Shown here: positions 8,775 to 17,893 of the stretch, piece after piece | Layout of the letters: each line of letters opens with the position of its first letter | Numbering within the stretch: position 1 is the stretch's first letter | Translations under genes and position numbers: made by a program | The notes under the pieces: model-generated | Seen by the model: only the letters and a program-made list of their open reading frames with translations | Database searches by the model: none | What the model was told of the DNA's origin: nothing | Assembly (NCBI RefSeq): GCF_000314895.2 | Contig: NZ_CM001773.1 | Span: 1,531,690 to 1,566,610 of the forward strand | Source: Providencia sneebia DSM 19967 | GTDB taxonomy: Bacteria > Pseudomonadota > Gammaproteobacteria > Enterobacterales > Enterobacteriaceae | Reading direction: 5' to 3' | DNA length: 34,921 nucleotides

Positions 8775-10088
8775 ATGAATAAAAACATAATATTATCTAT
8801 ATTGCTATTTTCATTTCCAGCGCTTCCTGCGCTGGCTGAATATAAAGAGTGGAATGGAACAGTACTTGGTTTTGAAGCTGCACCTGTTGGGGTATTCGGT
8901 GATATGTTAGGTATTAGACCAATACTCGAAAATAATGGTTTTACATTTCATGCAAACTATTTAGGGCAAGCGGCTTATAATGCAAAAGGGGGATATGATT
9001 CGAATAAACATACCGCTTATATCGATCAATTTACTTTTATGTTTAATCAAGATCTTGAGCGGTGGACGGGGATCCCTGATGCCCGTATAGAAGGAAATAT
9101 TGTTAATCGTAACCATGAAGATAATTTAACATTAAAACGTATTCAAGACCCACGGGTATTTAATACTGACCAAACACAGGAAAGTTATGGTGGTGGGTCA
9201 ATAACGCGTTTGGGATGGCTAACCTTTGCACGTAGTTTTGATGATAGAAATATCACTTGGCGTGTTGGAATGATGAATAAGGCGCAAGAATTTGACCAAA
9301 TTATTCCTTGTGATTTTCAACTAGTAACACTATGTGGGGGAAAATCAGGTAATGCAATGACATGGAATAATTGGAATATTCATACGTGGGGAACAACATT
9401 AAGCTATAAATTAACGCCAGAAGTCACAATTAAAACAGCGATTATGGAACAAAATTCAGCAGCAGCAGATAGAAATCATGCTTGGAGCTGGTCAACAAAA
9501 GGAAGTAAAGGTGTTTTATTACCTTTAGAAATTGAAACACGAACTTTTGTGAATAATTTACCCGGTGCTTATAACCTTGGCGTGTTATATACCAATGCAA
9601 AACAGTATGACCTTTATAAAGATAAATCGTATAACCATACTTGGTTTATGTATGCAGGGATGAATCAACAATTAACACAGCACGAAGATGACCCTAATCG
9701 CGGATTGAGTCTTTCGATGAGTGGTAGCTATCATGATGAACGCAGTAACTACATGAATTATGTGACTTCTGCTTCATTGCGTTATCGGGGGATGTTTGAT
9801 GCTCGGCCTGAAGATTGGGTTGGCTTTGGTATTTCTTACGTGGATTTGAGCAGTCATTATGCGAAAAGCCAGCAAATGCAAAATGCACAATTAAATTTAA
9901 CTGATTACAATGATCCGTTATATCATCCGATAGCATCAAGTGCTTTTAATGCTGAACTTTATTACCGCTTTAAATTGGCTTCTTGGTTTGAACTTCAACC
10001 AGATTTACAATATTGGCATCAGCCTGGAGGCGTAGAACAAACCTCTGATGCTTGGGTATTAGGCTTAAAAAGTGTCGTCACTTTTTAA
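8775..10088 (+). CDS. OprB-family carbohydrate-selective outer-membrane porin
   Basis: This 437-residue protein is a predicted outer-membrane beta-barrel. It starts with the signal peptide MNKNIILSILLFSFPALPALA, cut before EYKEW. The mature protein shows the OprB pattern: FGDMLGIRPILENNGFTFHANYLGQ near the start, then alternating aromatic and glycine-rich strands, and a C-terminal strand ending in phenylalanine (GLKSVVTF). OprB-type porins pass glucose and other sugars across the outer membrane, best known in Pseudomonas. A GTG at 8715 would add 20 residues before the signal peptide, so I prefer the ATG at 8775. The gene stands alone between terminators, so its substrate is not indicated by neighbours. 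Family is fairly sure; substrate is inferred. Confidence 0.8.
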   Translation: MNKNIILSILLFSFPALPALAEYKEWNGTVLGFEAAPVGVFGDMLGIRPILENNGFTFHANYLGQAAYNAKGGYDSNKHTAYIDQFTFMFNQDLERWTGIPDARIEGNIVNRNHEDNLTLKRIQDPRVFNTDQTQESYGGGSITRLGWLTFARSFDDRNITWRVGMMNKAQEFDQIIPCDFQLVTLCGGKSGNAMTWNNWNIHTWGTTLSYKLTPEVTIKTAIMEQNSAAADRNHAWSWSTKGSKGVLLPLEIETRTFVNNLPGAYNLGVLYTNAKQYDLYKDKSYNHTWFMYAGMNQQLTQHEDDPNRGLSLSMSGSYHDERSNYMNYVTSASLRYRGMFDARPEDWVGFGISYVDLSSHYAKSQQMQNAQLNLTDYNDPLYHPIASSAFNAELYYRFKLASWFELQPDLQYWHQPGGVEQTSDAWVLGLKSVVTF

Positions 10089-10111
10089 TTGAAATTAAGT
10101 GATTACCTATT

Positions 10112-10149
10112 AATTTGCATGATGATAAAGATGTAACATCATGCAAATT
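10112..10149. terminator. Hairpin between convergent porin and bioA genes
   Basis: AATTTGCATGATG and CATCATGCAAATT form a perfect 13-base stem with a twelve-base loop, midway between the porin stop and the bioA stop. The T-tracts on both sides are short, so termination may be partial, but the position suits a shared bidirectional terminator. Confidence 0.65.
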
Positions 10150-10161
10150 TACCCATTGTAT

Positions 10162-11439
10162 TTAGGGTTGATCCGTGATCACTTTTATTATTGCATTGGT
10201 GATTTTGCTTAATTGTTGTTTACTCATAATATAAGGTGGCATCACATAAATAAGTCGACCAAAAGGGCGTACCCAAACCCCTAAGCTAACAAATTTCTTT
10301 TGTAATTCTGCCGTATTAACAGGTTTATGCATTTCAACAACGCCAATGGCACCTAAAACCCGCACATCTTTTACACTGTAATGAGAGGTGAGTGGAGTCA
10401 GCTCTTCATTAAGTTGCTTCTCAATATGACTTACAGCTTGTTGCCATTTGTTTTCGCGTAATAATGTCAAATTTGCATCGGCAACTGCGCAAGCTAGCGG
10501 ATTCCCCATAAATGTTGGCCCATGCATAAAGCATCCAGCATCACCATTACTGATCGTTTCAGCAACATGGCGAGTGGTGAGTGTTGCTGATAGTGTCATA
10601 TATCCTCCAGTAAGTGCTTTGCCTAAACACATAATATCCGGTGATATATCTGCATGCTTGCAAGCAAATAGTTTACCTGTTCGGCCAAAACCCGTCGCGA
10701 TTTCATCTGCAATGAATAAAATGCCATAATGCTCACAGAGCGTTTTTACACCGTTAAGATAATTTGGATGATAAAAACGCATTCCTCCTGCCCCTTGGAC
10801 GATAGGTTCAAGAATAATAGCAGCTATTTCCCTATGACTTTCTGCTAATTTATCTCTAATTTCGGTTAAGTTATCATCATGCCATTCATCATAAAAGCCA
10901 CAGGTTGGCGCATTGATGAAAATATGCGCAGGAAGATAACCTTTATAAAGGCTATGCATTGAATTATCGGGATCACAAACAGACATAGCACCAAAGGTAT
11001 CACCATGATAGCCATGACGAAGCGTTAAAATACGATGGCGTTTCTCACCTTTTGCTTGCCAATATTGCAATGCCATTTTTAAGGCGACTTCAACGGCGAC
11101 TGAGCCTGAATCAGCTAAAAAAATACATTCTAGCGGTTCTGGTGTTATATCAATGAGTTGTCGACATAAACTAACCGCTGCTGGATGTGTGATCCCACCG
11201 AACATAACATGAGACATTTTGTGTAATTGTTCTGTAACAGCTTGGTTTAGTACTGGATGATTGTATCCATGAATAGCTGCCCACCAAGAAGACATCCCAT
11301 CAATTAATTTTTTACCATCCGCCATAATAAGTTCCACACCTTTCGCTTCAACTATTGGATAAGCGGGGATAGGTTGGCTCATGGAAGTATAAGGGTGCCA
11401 AATATGTTTAGCATCAAAAGTGATATCAGAATGATTCAT
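10162..11439 (-). CDS. bioA: Adenosylmethionine-8-amino-7-oxononanoate aminotransferase
   Basis: BioA transfers the amino group of S-adenosylmethionine to 8-amino-7-oxononanoate (KAPA), giving 7,8-diaminopelargonate, the third step from pimeloyl-ACP to biotin. The 425-residue length matches E. coli BioA (429). It is a class III PLP aminotransferase: SSWWAAIHGYNHP at 50-62, the GYHGDTFGAMS motif at 143-153, the PLP-pairing DEIATGFGRTG at 245-255 and the Schiff-base lysine K274 in LGKALTGGY. It is transcribed away from bioBFCD from a shared operator region, so BirA should repress both directions. Confidence 0.98.
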   Translation of the reverse strand: MNHSDITFDAKHIWHPYTSMSQPIPAYPIVEAKGVELIMADGKKLIDGMSSWWAAIHGYNHPVLNQAVTEQLHKMSHVMFGGITHPAAVSLCRQLIDITPEPLECIFLADSGSVAVEVALKMALQYWQAKGEKRHRILTLRHGYHGDTFGAMSVCDPDNSMHSLYKGYLPAHIFINAPTCGFYDEWHDDNLTEIRDKLAESHREIAAIILEPIVQGAGGMRFYHPNYLNGVKTLCEHYGILFIADEIATGFGRTGKLFACKHADISPDIMCLGKALTGGYMTLSATLTTRHVAETISNGDAGCFMHGPTFMGNPLACAVADANLTLLRENKWQQAVSHIEKQLNEELTPLTSHYSVKDVRVLGAIGVVEMHKPVNTAELQKKFVSLGVWVRPFGRLIYVMPPYIMSKQQLSKITNAIIKVITDQP

Positions 11440-11449
11440 TTAATCTAAC

Positions 11450-11479
11450 GTCAACCTAATTACTGTTAATTTAGTTGAC
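11450..11479. promoter_or_regulatory. BirA-type biotin operator (bioO) between bioA and bioB
   Basis: Half-sites GTCAACC (11450-11456) and AGTTGAC (11473-11479) are inverted around exactly 16 bases, the same geometry as E. coli bioO, whose half-sites are TTGTAAACC and GGTTTACAA. The spacer also begins TAA and ends TTT as in E. coli. A TTGACA at 11475-11480 overlaps the right half and would serve as the bioB -35 box, so bound BirA would block RNA polymerase. Dimeric BirA carrying biotinyl-AMP is the known ligand. Confidence 0.82.
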
Positions 11480-11532
11480 ATGATAACCGCAATATTTAAA
11501 CTGGCAACTCATTTTTTAGATGGAGATCTGCC

Positions 11533-12570
11533 GTGAGTGAACTGAAAAAGTGGTCAACAAAGCAAGCTAATGAATTGTTTGCAATGCCTTTCTTTGAGCT
11601 TTTATTTCAAGCTCAGCAAATTCATCGTCAACATTTTGACCCTCAGCAAGTTCAGGTCAGTACCTTGTTATCTATTAAAACAGGGGCTTGCCCAGAAGAT
11701 TGTAAATATTGTGCGCAGAGTGCGCGTTACAAAACTGGATTAGAAACAGAACGTCTGATGGAAGTTCAACAAGTTTTGGAATCTGCGAAAAAAGCTAAGA
11801 TGGCAGGTTCTACACGCTTTTGTATGGGAGCTGCTTGGCGTAATCCTCATGAACGCGATATGCCTTATTTGGAAATGATGGTGAAAGAGGTTAAGTCACT
11901 TGGAATGGAAACCTGCATGACATTAGGCATGATTGATAACACTCAAGCGCAGCGACTTGCAGAAGCAGGTCTTGATTATTACAACCATAATCTGGATACA
12001 TCACCTGAATTTTACGGCAGTATCATCACAACTCGAACCTACCAAGACAGGTTAAATACATTAGAAAATGTGCGAGATGCTGGCATTAAGGTTTGTTCTG
12101 GTGGGATCTTAGGACTTGGTGAAAATGTCAGTGACCGAGCTGCATTATTAGTTCAGTTAGCAAATTTACCGAAACCACCGGAAAGTGTGCCTATCAATAT
12201 GTTAATGAAAGTTGAAGGAACACCAATGGCGGAAAATGAAGATGTTGATCCATTTGACTTTATTCGCACCATTGCTGTCGCACGCATTATGATGCCAACT
12301 TCTTATGTTCGGCTCTCTGCGGGTCGTGAATATATGAATGAACAAACACAAGCATTGTGCTTTATGGCTGGGGCTAACTCAGTATTTTATGGCTGTAAAT
12401 TGTTAACAACACCAAATCCAGCAGAGAACAAAGACCTCGCATTGTTTAAAAAACTCAATATTAATCCTGAACGTATTGACGTGACGGAGGGTGACAACCA
12501 GCAAGTTGCTCAACTCGCTGAAAAGATCCTCACGACAGATAACCAACAGTTTTATAATGCGGCAGTCTAA
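11533..12570 (+). CDS. bioB: Biotin synthase
   Basis: BioB is a radical-SAM enzyme that inserts sulphur into dethiobiotin to make biotin. The 345-residue length matches E. coli (346). The [4Fe-4S]-binding cysteines C53, C57 and C60 in [10 protein letters not shown] sit at the same positions as in E. coli. Other family segments are visible: [13 protein letters not shown], the GGILGLGE motif, and RLSAGREYM, whose arginine helps bind the auxiliary [2Fe-2S] cluster. I keep the GTG start at 11533 because GGAGATCT precedes it and the N-terminus aligns. The stop codon overlaps the bioF ATG (TAATG). Confidence 0.98.
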   Translation: MSELKKWSTKQANELFAMPFFELLFQAQQIHRQHFDPQQVQVSTLLSIKTGACPEDCKYCAQSARYKTGLETERLMEVQQVLESAKKAKMAGSTRFCMGAAWRNPHERDMPYLEMMVKEVKSLGMETCMTLGMIDNTQAQRLAEAGLDYYNHNLDTSPEFYGSIITTRTYQDRLNTLENVRDAGIKVCSGGILGLGENVSDRAALLVQLANLPKPPESVPINMLMKVEGTPMAENEDVDPFDFIRTIAVARIMMPTSYVRLSAGREYMNEQTQALCFMAGANSVFYGCKLLTTPNPAENKDLALFKKLNINPERIDVTEGDNQQVAQLAEKILTTDNQQFYNAAV

Positions 12571-13727
12571 TGAACTGGCAAACCTTTATTTCATCACAAT
12601 TACAGCTCCGTAAACAAAATTCGACTTGGCGTCAGCGCACGCGAGTTGATTTAAGTTCAGCGCGTTTTATACAGGTTGCAGGGAAAGATTACCTCAATTT
12701 TTCCGGTAATGATTATTTAGGTTTGAGTCAACATCCTAAAATAATTGAAGCTTGGCAAAAGGGCGCAGATAAATATGGTGTTGGTAGCGGTGGCTCCGGC
12801 CATGTTACCGGTTTTACCCAAGCTCATGAAGATTTAGAAAATGCCTTAGCAGATTGGCTTGGTTATCCACGAGCTTTGCTGTTTATTTCTGGTTTTGCAG
12901 CTAATCAGGCAATTATTACCGCTTTGATGTCACGAGGTGATCGTATTTTAGCTGATAAACTTTGTCATGCCTCTATTTTAGAAGCATCCATGTTATCAGA
13001 TGCTGACTTACGCCGCTTTAGCCATAATAATGTTCCATCATTACAAAAATTACTTCTTAATGAGGTTGCAGGGAAAACATTAGTCGTAACAGAAGGTGTT
13101 TTTAGCATGGATGGCGATAATGCACCTTTAGATGCTTTGCAGAACACAGCAAAACTGCATAATGCGTGGTTGATGGTAGATGATGCTCACGGCATTGGTG
13201 TAATTGGCCGAGAAGGGCGCGGAAGTTGTGATCATTATGGTATTCACCCTGAATTATTGGTGGTCACTTTTGGTAAAGCCTTTGGGGTAAGTGGAGCAGC
13301 TGTTTTATGTGATGAACTGACGGCTGATTACTTAATTCAAGCAGCACGCCATTTGATTTATAGCACTTCAATGCCACCCGCTCAGGCTAACGCTTTATCT
13401 GCATCATTAACGCAAATACGCCAAGCCAATACAGCAAGAACGCAATTAACTCACAATATCAATTATTTTAGGCAAAACATTAATCAGGGTGATGGATTGA
13501 AACTGGCTTCGTCAAATACAGCCATTCAGCCATTAATCGTTGGTGATAATGCAAAAAGCCTCCAACTTTCCCATTTTTTACGTCAACAAGGCGTTTGGGT
13601 ACAAGCTATTCGTCCACCAACTGTTCCGCCAAATAGTGCTCGGTTACGGATCACGTTAAGTGCTGCTCATCAGCAGCAAGATATCGACAGATTGTTAGAG
13701 GCACTTCATGATTTCTCAACGCCGTGA
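12570..13727 (+). CDS. bioF: 8-amino-7-oxononanoate synthase
   Basis: BioF condenses pimeloyl-ACP with L-alanine to give KAPA, releasing CO2. This 385-residue PLP enzyme belongs to the alpha-oxoamine synthase family. Visible motifs are [19 protein letters not shown], the DDAHGIG of the PLP pocket at 204-210, and the PLP lysine K236 in [11 protein letters not shown], the same number as in E. coli. The start overlaps the bioB stop by one base and the end overlaps bioC by 20 bases, so the operon is tightly translationally coupled. Confidence 0.98.
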   Translation: MNWQTFISSQLQLRKQNSTWRQRTRVDLSSARFIQVAGKDYLNFSGNDYLGLSQHPKIIEAWQKGADKYGVGSGGSGHVTGFTQAHEDLENALADWLGYPRALLFISGFAANQAIITALMSRGDRILADKLCHASILEASMLSDADLRRFSHNNVPSLQKLLLNEVAGKTLVVTEGVFSMDGDNAPLDALQNTAKLHNAWLMVDDAHGIGVIGREGRGSCDHYGIHPELLVVTFGKAFGVSGAAVLCDELTADYLIQAARHLIYSTSMPPAQANALSASLTQIRQANTARTQLTHNINYFRQNINQGDGLKLASSNTAIQPLIVGDNAKSLQLSHFLRQQGVWVQAIRPPTVPPNSARLRITLSAAHQQQDIDRLLEALHDFSTP

Positions 13728-14484
13728 TGAAAAACAAAAAATAGCATCTGCATTTGGCCGCGCAGCGAAACATTATGATTCTATTGCTCATTATCAACAA
13801 AATAGTGGTCATCAATTACTTGAATTATTGATTTCTGCGCTCGGGCATCTTCGCCAGAAAACGATAGTTGATGCAGGTTGTGGTACAGGTTTTTTTAGCC
13901 AACTAATGGGCGATAAACAGGCAAATGTGACTGCTGTTGATTTATCTTCTGGTATGTTGGAAGTGGCTAGAAATAAAGGAAGTGCTGCCCATTATATTTG
14001 TGCAGATATGGAATCTTTGCCTTTTAGTGAAATCGCGTTTGATGCAGTTTTCTCTAATTTAGCTATTCAGTGGTGCTCTCATTTACAAACAACACTAAAA
14101 GAGTTGTATCGCGTGACTAAACCTGGTGGCGCGATTGTCTTTACAACTTTAGCGGAAGGTTCATTACAAGAGTTATCGCAAGCTTGGCTTACGCTTGATG
14201 GATATTCACATGTGAACAAATTCTTGGATTACCAACATATTGAAGCGAGTTGTCAACCATGGCGTCATCGTCTTACCTTACAAACAGATAAACTTTATTT
14301 TGATGATTTAGCGCATTTATTACACTCTTTAAAAGGGATTGGCGCGACACATTTAACGGCTGGTCGAAAACCCGGTTTAATGACGAGAAAAAGACTGGAA
14401 CAGTTGGCGAGTGCTTATCCTACCGTGAATGAAAAATATGCATTAACCTACCAAACTGTATTTGGAGTTATCTTTCGTGACTAA
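13708..14484 (+). CDS. bioC: Malonyl-ACP O-methyltransferase
   Basis: BioC methylates the free carboxyl of malonyl-ACP so that fatty-acid synthesis enzymes can extend it to pimeloyl-ACP methyl ester, the first committed step of biotin synthesis. The 258-residue protein is a class I SAM methyltransferase: motif I VDAGCGTG at 54-61, an acidic residue after the second strand (AVDLSSGML), and the [17 protein letters not shown] segment typical of BioC. The start lies inside bioF and the stop lies seven bases after the preferred bioD start. The partner esterase gene bioH is not in the window, as expected in enteric bacteria. Confidence 0.96.
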   Translation: MISQRRDEKQKIASAFGRAAKHYDSIAHYQQNSGHQLLELLISALGHLRQKTIVDAGCGTGFFSQLMGDKQANVTAVDLSSGMLEVARNKGSAAHYICADMESLPFSEIAFDAVFSNLAIQWCSHLQTTLKELYRVTKPGGAIVFTTLAEGSLQELSQAWLTLDGYSHVNKFLDYQHIEASCQPWRHRLTLQTDKLYFDDLAHLLHSLKGIGATHLTAGRKPGLMTRKRLEQLASAYPTVNEKYALTYQTVFGVIFRD

Positions 14485-15199
14485 AACCTATTTTGTGACA
14501 GGAACTGACACTGAGGTTGGTAAAACGGTGGCAAGTTGCGCGTTATTGCAAGCCGCTAATCAATCTGGATTTATCACCGCAGGTTATAAACCTGTTGCTT
14601 CGGGAAGTGAGCAAACTCAAGATGGTTTGCGAAACCAGGATGCTTTGTTATTACAAAAAAATAGCACATTATCATTACGTTATGATGAAGTTAATCCTAT
14701 CGTTTTTGCTGAACCAACATCTCCGCATATTATTAGTGAAAAAATGCAGCAACCCATTGAGTTTTCTGTAATGAATGAAGGCTTGAATCATCTCACATCA
14801 AAAGCCCAATGGGTTTTGGTTGAAGGGGCGGGGGGTTGGTACACGCCATTATCGCGCCAAATAAGCTATGCCGATTGGGTCATTCAGCAGCAATTACCTG
14901 TCATCATGGTCGTTGGTGTTAAACTCGGCTGCATTAACCATGCTTTATTAACCGCAGAAGCAATTAAAGGATCAGGCCTTCAGCTGGTAGGTTGGATTGC
15001 GAATGAAATAGAGCCCGCAGGCTGTTATCAAACAGAATATTTAGCAACACTTTATCAATTAATTTCAGCACCTTGCTTAGGGGTGATCCCGCATCATCAT
15101 GTTGAATTAAATACCGATTTAGGGCAGTTTATTAATTTATCGCTACTTGAAAAGTCAGCATCTACATTAATCATTAATGATCATGCTGATCATTTTTAG
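14477..15199 (+). CDS. bioD: Dethiobiotin synthetase
   Basis: BioD uses ATP and CO2 to close the ureido ring of 7,8-diaminopelargonate, giving dethiobiotin. With the GTG start at 14477 the protein is 240 residues and begins [17 protein letters not shown], matching E. coli BioD (MSKRYFVTGTDTEVGKT). A TTG at 14462 would add five residues with no family counterpart. The P-loop is GTDTEVGKT (9-17). Further motifs are GYKPVASGS, EPTSPHIIS and VLVEGAGGWYTPLS. The start overlaps the end of bioC. The last codons form part of a hairpin that may act as the operon terminator. Confidence 0.95.
   Translation: MTKTYFVTGTDTEVGKTVASCALLQAANQSGFITAGYKPVASGSEQTQDGLRNQDALLLQKNSTLSLRYDEVNPIVFAEPTSPHIISEKMQQPIEFSVMNEGLNHLTSKAQWVLVEGAGGWYTPLSRQISYADWVIQQQLPVIMVVGVKLGCINHALLTAEAIKGSGLQLVGWIANEIEPAGCYQTEYLATLYQLISAPCLGVIPHHHVELNTDLGQFINLSLLEKSASTLIINDHADHF
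15176..15197 (+). terminator. Weak terminator-like hairpin overlapping the bioD stop
   Basis: AATGATCA and TGATCATT flank only three bases and are followed by a short T-run that includes the bioD stop codon. The very short loop and few T residues make it a weak candidate, but no better terminator follows the bio operon. Confidence 0.35.
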
Positions 15200-15670
15200 T
15201 TCAAATAAGATGATCATTTATATTTATTTTTTGTCAATATAGATCGAATGAAAACGAGTTAATATTATTTTTCACGTAAATTCAGTGTGAAAATTTTTCA
15301 TAAAAATGTCATTTGCATGCCATAAATAAGGGTAATTCAGTATTATTAGCTTGTCCGAAAACCAAGGGCGTAAAGGGCTTACAGAGTTATCCACTATTTC
15401 TGTGGATAACCTTGTGTATTAGATCTAAAAAAGTAATGGAATGCAAGGCGACACGCGGCCTCAGCTTTGTTTGGCGCGATTTCAGACTTTTAAATAATAA
15501 TCTTTGATTACAACTAGTTAAATAAAATCAAGACGTGCATTGCTATTTTAGATAAAGCATAAAGTGATCATCAGCATAAAATATAGTAATAGTCTCAGGT
15601 CAAGTAAAATTTTGGGGATAACCTCATAATGACATCGCTATTATGCATTATGGATAATATTTAAACTCGG
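15200..15670. other. Intergenic region between bioD and uvrB with DnaA-box pair
   Basis: No convincing gene: a 64-residue frame at 15313-15507 has no recognisable features. The region contains a TTTTCAC/GTGAAAA palindrome (15269-15293) and an inverted DnaA-box pair (15387-15409). E. coli has a similarly long bioD-uvrB gap with several uvrB promoters and a DnaA-binding site, so a regulatory role is likely. Confidence 0.55.
15387..15409. promoter_or_regulatory. Inverted pair of DnaA boxes upstream of uvrB
   Basis: TTATCCACT (15387-15395, one mismatch to TTATCCACA) faces a perfect TTATCCACA on the - strand (15401-15409). Together they form a GTTATCCAC/GTGGATAAC palindrome at 15386-15410. A DnaA-binding site is known upstream of E. 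coli uvrB, near the distal P3 promoter, so this position is probably conserved. DnaA could tune uvrB or titrate on the DNA. Confidence 0.7.
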
Positions 15671-15673
15671 CAC

Positions 15674-15701
15674 TTGAAGCTGGTTTTTTATCCAGTATTA
15701 T
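15674..15701 (+). promoter_or_regulatory. uvrB promoter with embedded LexA (SOS) box
   Basis: TTGAAG (15674-15679) and TATTAT (15696-15701) form -35 and -10 boxes with a 16-base spacer. That spacer is exactly the LexA box CTGGTTTTTTATCCAG (CTG-N10-CAG, 15680-15695). The E. coli uvrB SOS box has a very similar T-rich core, so LexA repression and DNA-damage induction are well supported. Confidence 0.9.
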
Positions 15702-15730
15702 AGTAGAGGGATTATTAAGAGGCGGTAGAC

Positions 15731-17761
15731 ATGAGTAAAGAATTTAAGTTGTATTCTGATTTTCAACCCGCAGGGGATCAACCGGAAGCCATTCGTCGGC
15801 TTTCTGAAGGGTTAGAAGATGGCCTTGCACATCAAACGTTATTAGGTGTAACAGGCTCAGGTAAAACATTTACTATCGCCAATGTTATTGCGAAAGAAAA
15901 TCGTCCCACCATGCTGATGGCCCATAACAAAACATTAGCTGCCCAGCTTTATAGTGAGATGAAAGCTTTTTTTCCAGATAATGCCGTGGAATATTTCGTC
16001 TCTTATTATGATTACTATCAGCCCGAAGCTTATGTTCCAAGCTCTGACACTTTTATCGAAAAAGATGCCTCTGTGAATGAGCATATTGAGCAGATGCGGT
16101 TGTCAGCAACAAAAGCGCTGCTTGAACGGCGGGATGTGATTGTGGTCGCCTCTGTTTCAGCTATTTACGGGTTGGGTGACCCGGATAGTTATTTGAAAAT
16201 GATGCTGCACTTGACTGATGGCATGATCATTGACCAACGTGCAATTCTACGCCGACTGGCTGACTTACAATATTCGCGTAATGACCAAGCATTTACTCGG
16301 GGTACATTTCGGGTCCGCGGTGAAGTGATTGATATTTTCCCCGCGGAATCTGATCAATATGCATTACGCGTTGAACTTTTTGATGAGGAAGTTGAGCGGC
16401 TCTCTTTGTTTGACCCCTTAACTGGGCAGATACAACATCGGGTTCCTCGTTTTACTGTTTATCCGAAAACGCACTATGTTACGCCAAGAGAGCGAATTTT
16501 AGAGGCGATGGAGGATATTAAAGTTGAGTTAGCAGATAGGCGCAAAGTCCTTCTTGAAAACCATAAGTTACTTGAAGAACAGCGGATCACGCAGCGTACT
16601 CAATTTGACCTTGAAATGATGAATGAGCTAGGTTATTGCTCTGGTATTGAAAACTACTCGCGTTATTTATCTGGGCGCGCGCCTGGTGAAGCTCCACCAA
16701 CATTATTTGATTATTTGCCTGCTGATGGCTTGTTGGTTGTTGATGAATCGCACGTCACTATTCCGCAAATTGGTGCGATGTATAAAGGTGACCGTTCTCG
16801 TAAAGAAACACTGGTTGAATATGGTTTTCGTTTACCTTCTGCATTAGATAACCGACCAATGCGTTTTGAAGAGTTTGAAGCATTGGCGCCGCAAACAATT
16901 TATGTTTCTGCCACTCCGGGTAAATATGAAATTGAGAAATCAGGTTCAGAGATTATAGAACAAGTTGTTAGGCCAACAGGGTTACTTGATCCAATTATTG
17001 AAGTTCGCCCAGTGACAACACAAGTTGATGATCTCCTTTCAGAAATTCGTATTCGAGCACAAAAAAATGAGCGTGTTCTTGTCACGACACTGACAAAACG
17101 TATGGCGGAAGATTTAACGGAATACTTAGAAGAGCACGGAGAAAGAGTCCGTTACTTGCACTCAGATATTGATACCGTTGAGCGTGTTGAAATTATTCGC
17201 GATTTACGTTTAGGTGAGTTTGATGTTTTGGTCGGAATTAACTTACTTCGTGAAGGTTTAGACATGCCGGAAGTTTCTTTAGTAGCCATTCTTGATGCTG
17301 ATAAAGAAGGTTTTTTACGTTCTGAACGCTCACTTATTCAGACGATTGGGCGTGCTGCTCGTAACCTAAATGGTAAAGCTATTTTATATGGTGACAGAAT
17401 CACCAATTCGATGGAAAAAGCAATTCTTGAAACAGAGCGCCGCCGAGCTAAACAAATTGCATTTAATGAGGAGCATGGCATCATTCCGCAAGGGCTGAAT
17501 AAGAAAGTCGGCGATATTCTACAAATTGGTCAGAAAGTGGGTGGAAAAGGTAAAGGGAATAATAAAGGCCATAGCAAAGAAACGTCGAAAGCTGCACTGA
17601 GTGAAGATATTCAGCTGATGTCGACAAAAGAGCTGGAGCAACGAATTTCTCATTTGGAAACACAAATGTATAAACATGCTCAAGATTTGGAATTTGAAGC
17701 TGCGGCAAATATTCGGGATGAACTTCAGGAACTTAGAGAGCGCTTTATTGCTAACTCATAG
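15731..17761 (+). CDS. uvrB: Excinuclease ABC subunit B
   Basis: UvrB is the damage-verifying helicase-like subunit of nucleotide excision repair: loaded by UvrA2, it then recruits UvrC for incision. The 676-residue length is normal (E. coli 673). Walker A is GVTGSGKT at 39-46, the DNA-clamping beta-hairpin carries the [10 protein letters not shown] motif near 92-101, the DEAD-type box is VVDESH, and motif VI is QTIGRAARN. The C-terminal UVR domain, about the last 40 residues ([10 protein letters not shown] through ELRERF), binds UvrC. GAGGCGG precedes the ATG. It is under an SOS promoter. Confidence 0.99.
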   Translation: MSKEFKLYSDFQPAGDQPEAIRRLSEGLEDGLAHQTLLGVTGSGKTFTIANVIAKENRPTMLMAHNKTLAAQLYSEMKAFFPDNAVEYFVSYYDYYQPEAYVPSSDTFIEKDASVNEHIEQMRLSATKALLERRDVIVVASVSAIYGLGDPDSYLKMMLHLTDGMIIDQRAILRRLADLQYSRNDQAFTRGTFRVRGEVIDIFPAESDQYALRVELFDEEVERLSLFDPLTGQIQHRVPRFTVYPKTHYVTPRERILEAMEDIKVELADRRKVLLENHKLLEEQRITQRTQFDLEMMNELGYCSGIENYSRYLSGRAPGEAPPTLFDYLPADGLLVVDESHVTIPQIGAMYKGDRSRKETLVEYGFRLPSALDNRPMRFEEFEALAPQTIYVSATPGKYEIEKSGSEIIEQVVRPTGLLDPIIEVRPVTTQVDDLLSEIRIRAQKNERVLVTTLTKRMAEDLTEYLEEHGERVRYLHSDIDTVERVEIIRDLRLGEFDVLVGINLLREGLDMPEVSLVAILDADKEGFLRSERSLIQTIGRAARNLNGKAILYGDRITNSMEKAILETERRRAKQIAFNEEHGIIPQGLNKKVGDILQIGQKVGGKGKGNNKGHSKETSKAALSEDIQLMSTKELEQRISHLETQMYKHAQDLEFEAAANIRDELQELRERFIANS

Positions 17762-17797
17762 CAAAGCTTAACAAGATAAGTTAGTTTGCCAATTTAA

Positions 17798-17865
17798 AAA
17801 GTTATACTCATTATTTTTCAATATATTATATGAATACTAAATTGAATAATTTTGAGTATAACTTT
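17798..17865. terminator. Long inverted repeat between convergent uvrB and yvcK
   Basis: AAAGTTATACTCA (17798-17810) and TGAGTATAACTTT (17853-17865) are perfect 13-base arms. The next twelve bases inward also pair partly, giving an imperfect stem of about 25 bases. It probably acts as a terminator for both genes, though the long stem is larger than typical. A miniature mobile element is an alternative. Confidence 0.6.
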
Positions 17866-17893
17866 GGCGCTTATTGTGACTGAGTTTTAAGGC

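Noticed and set aside
9694..9939. Open frame of 81 codons on the - strand inside the porin gene
   Set aside because: Composition is that of a shadow of the beta-barrel gene; no start context or recognisable motif.
15313..15507. Possible 64-residue protein between bioD and uvrB
   Set aside because: It runs through the DnaA-box palindrome, has no Shine-Dalgarno or recognisable features, and is best explained as chance.
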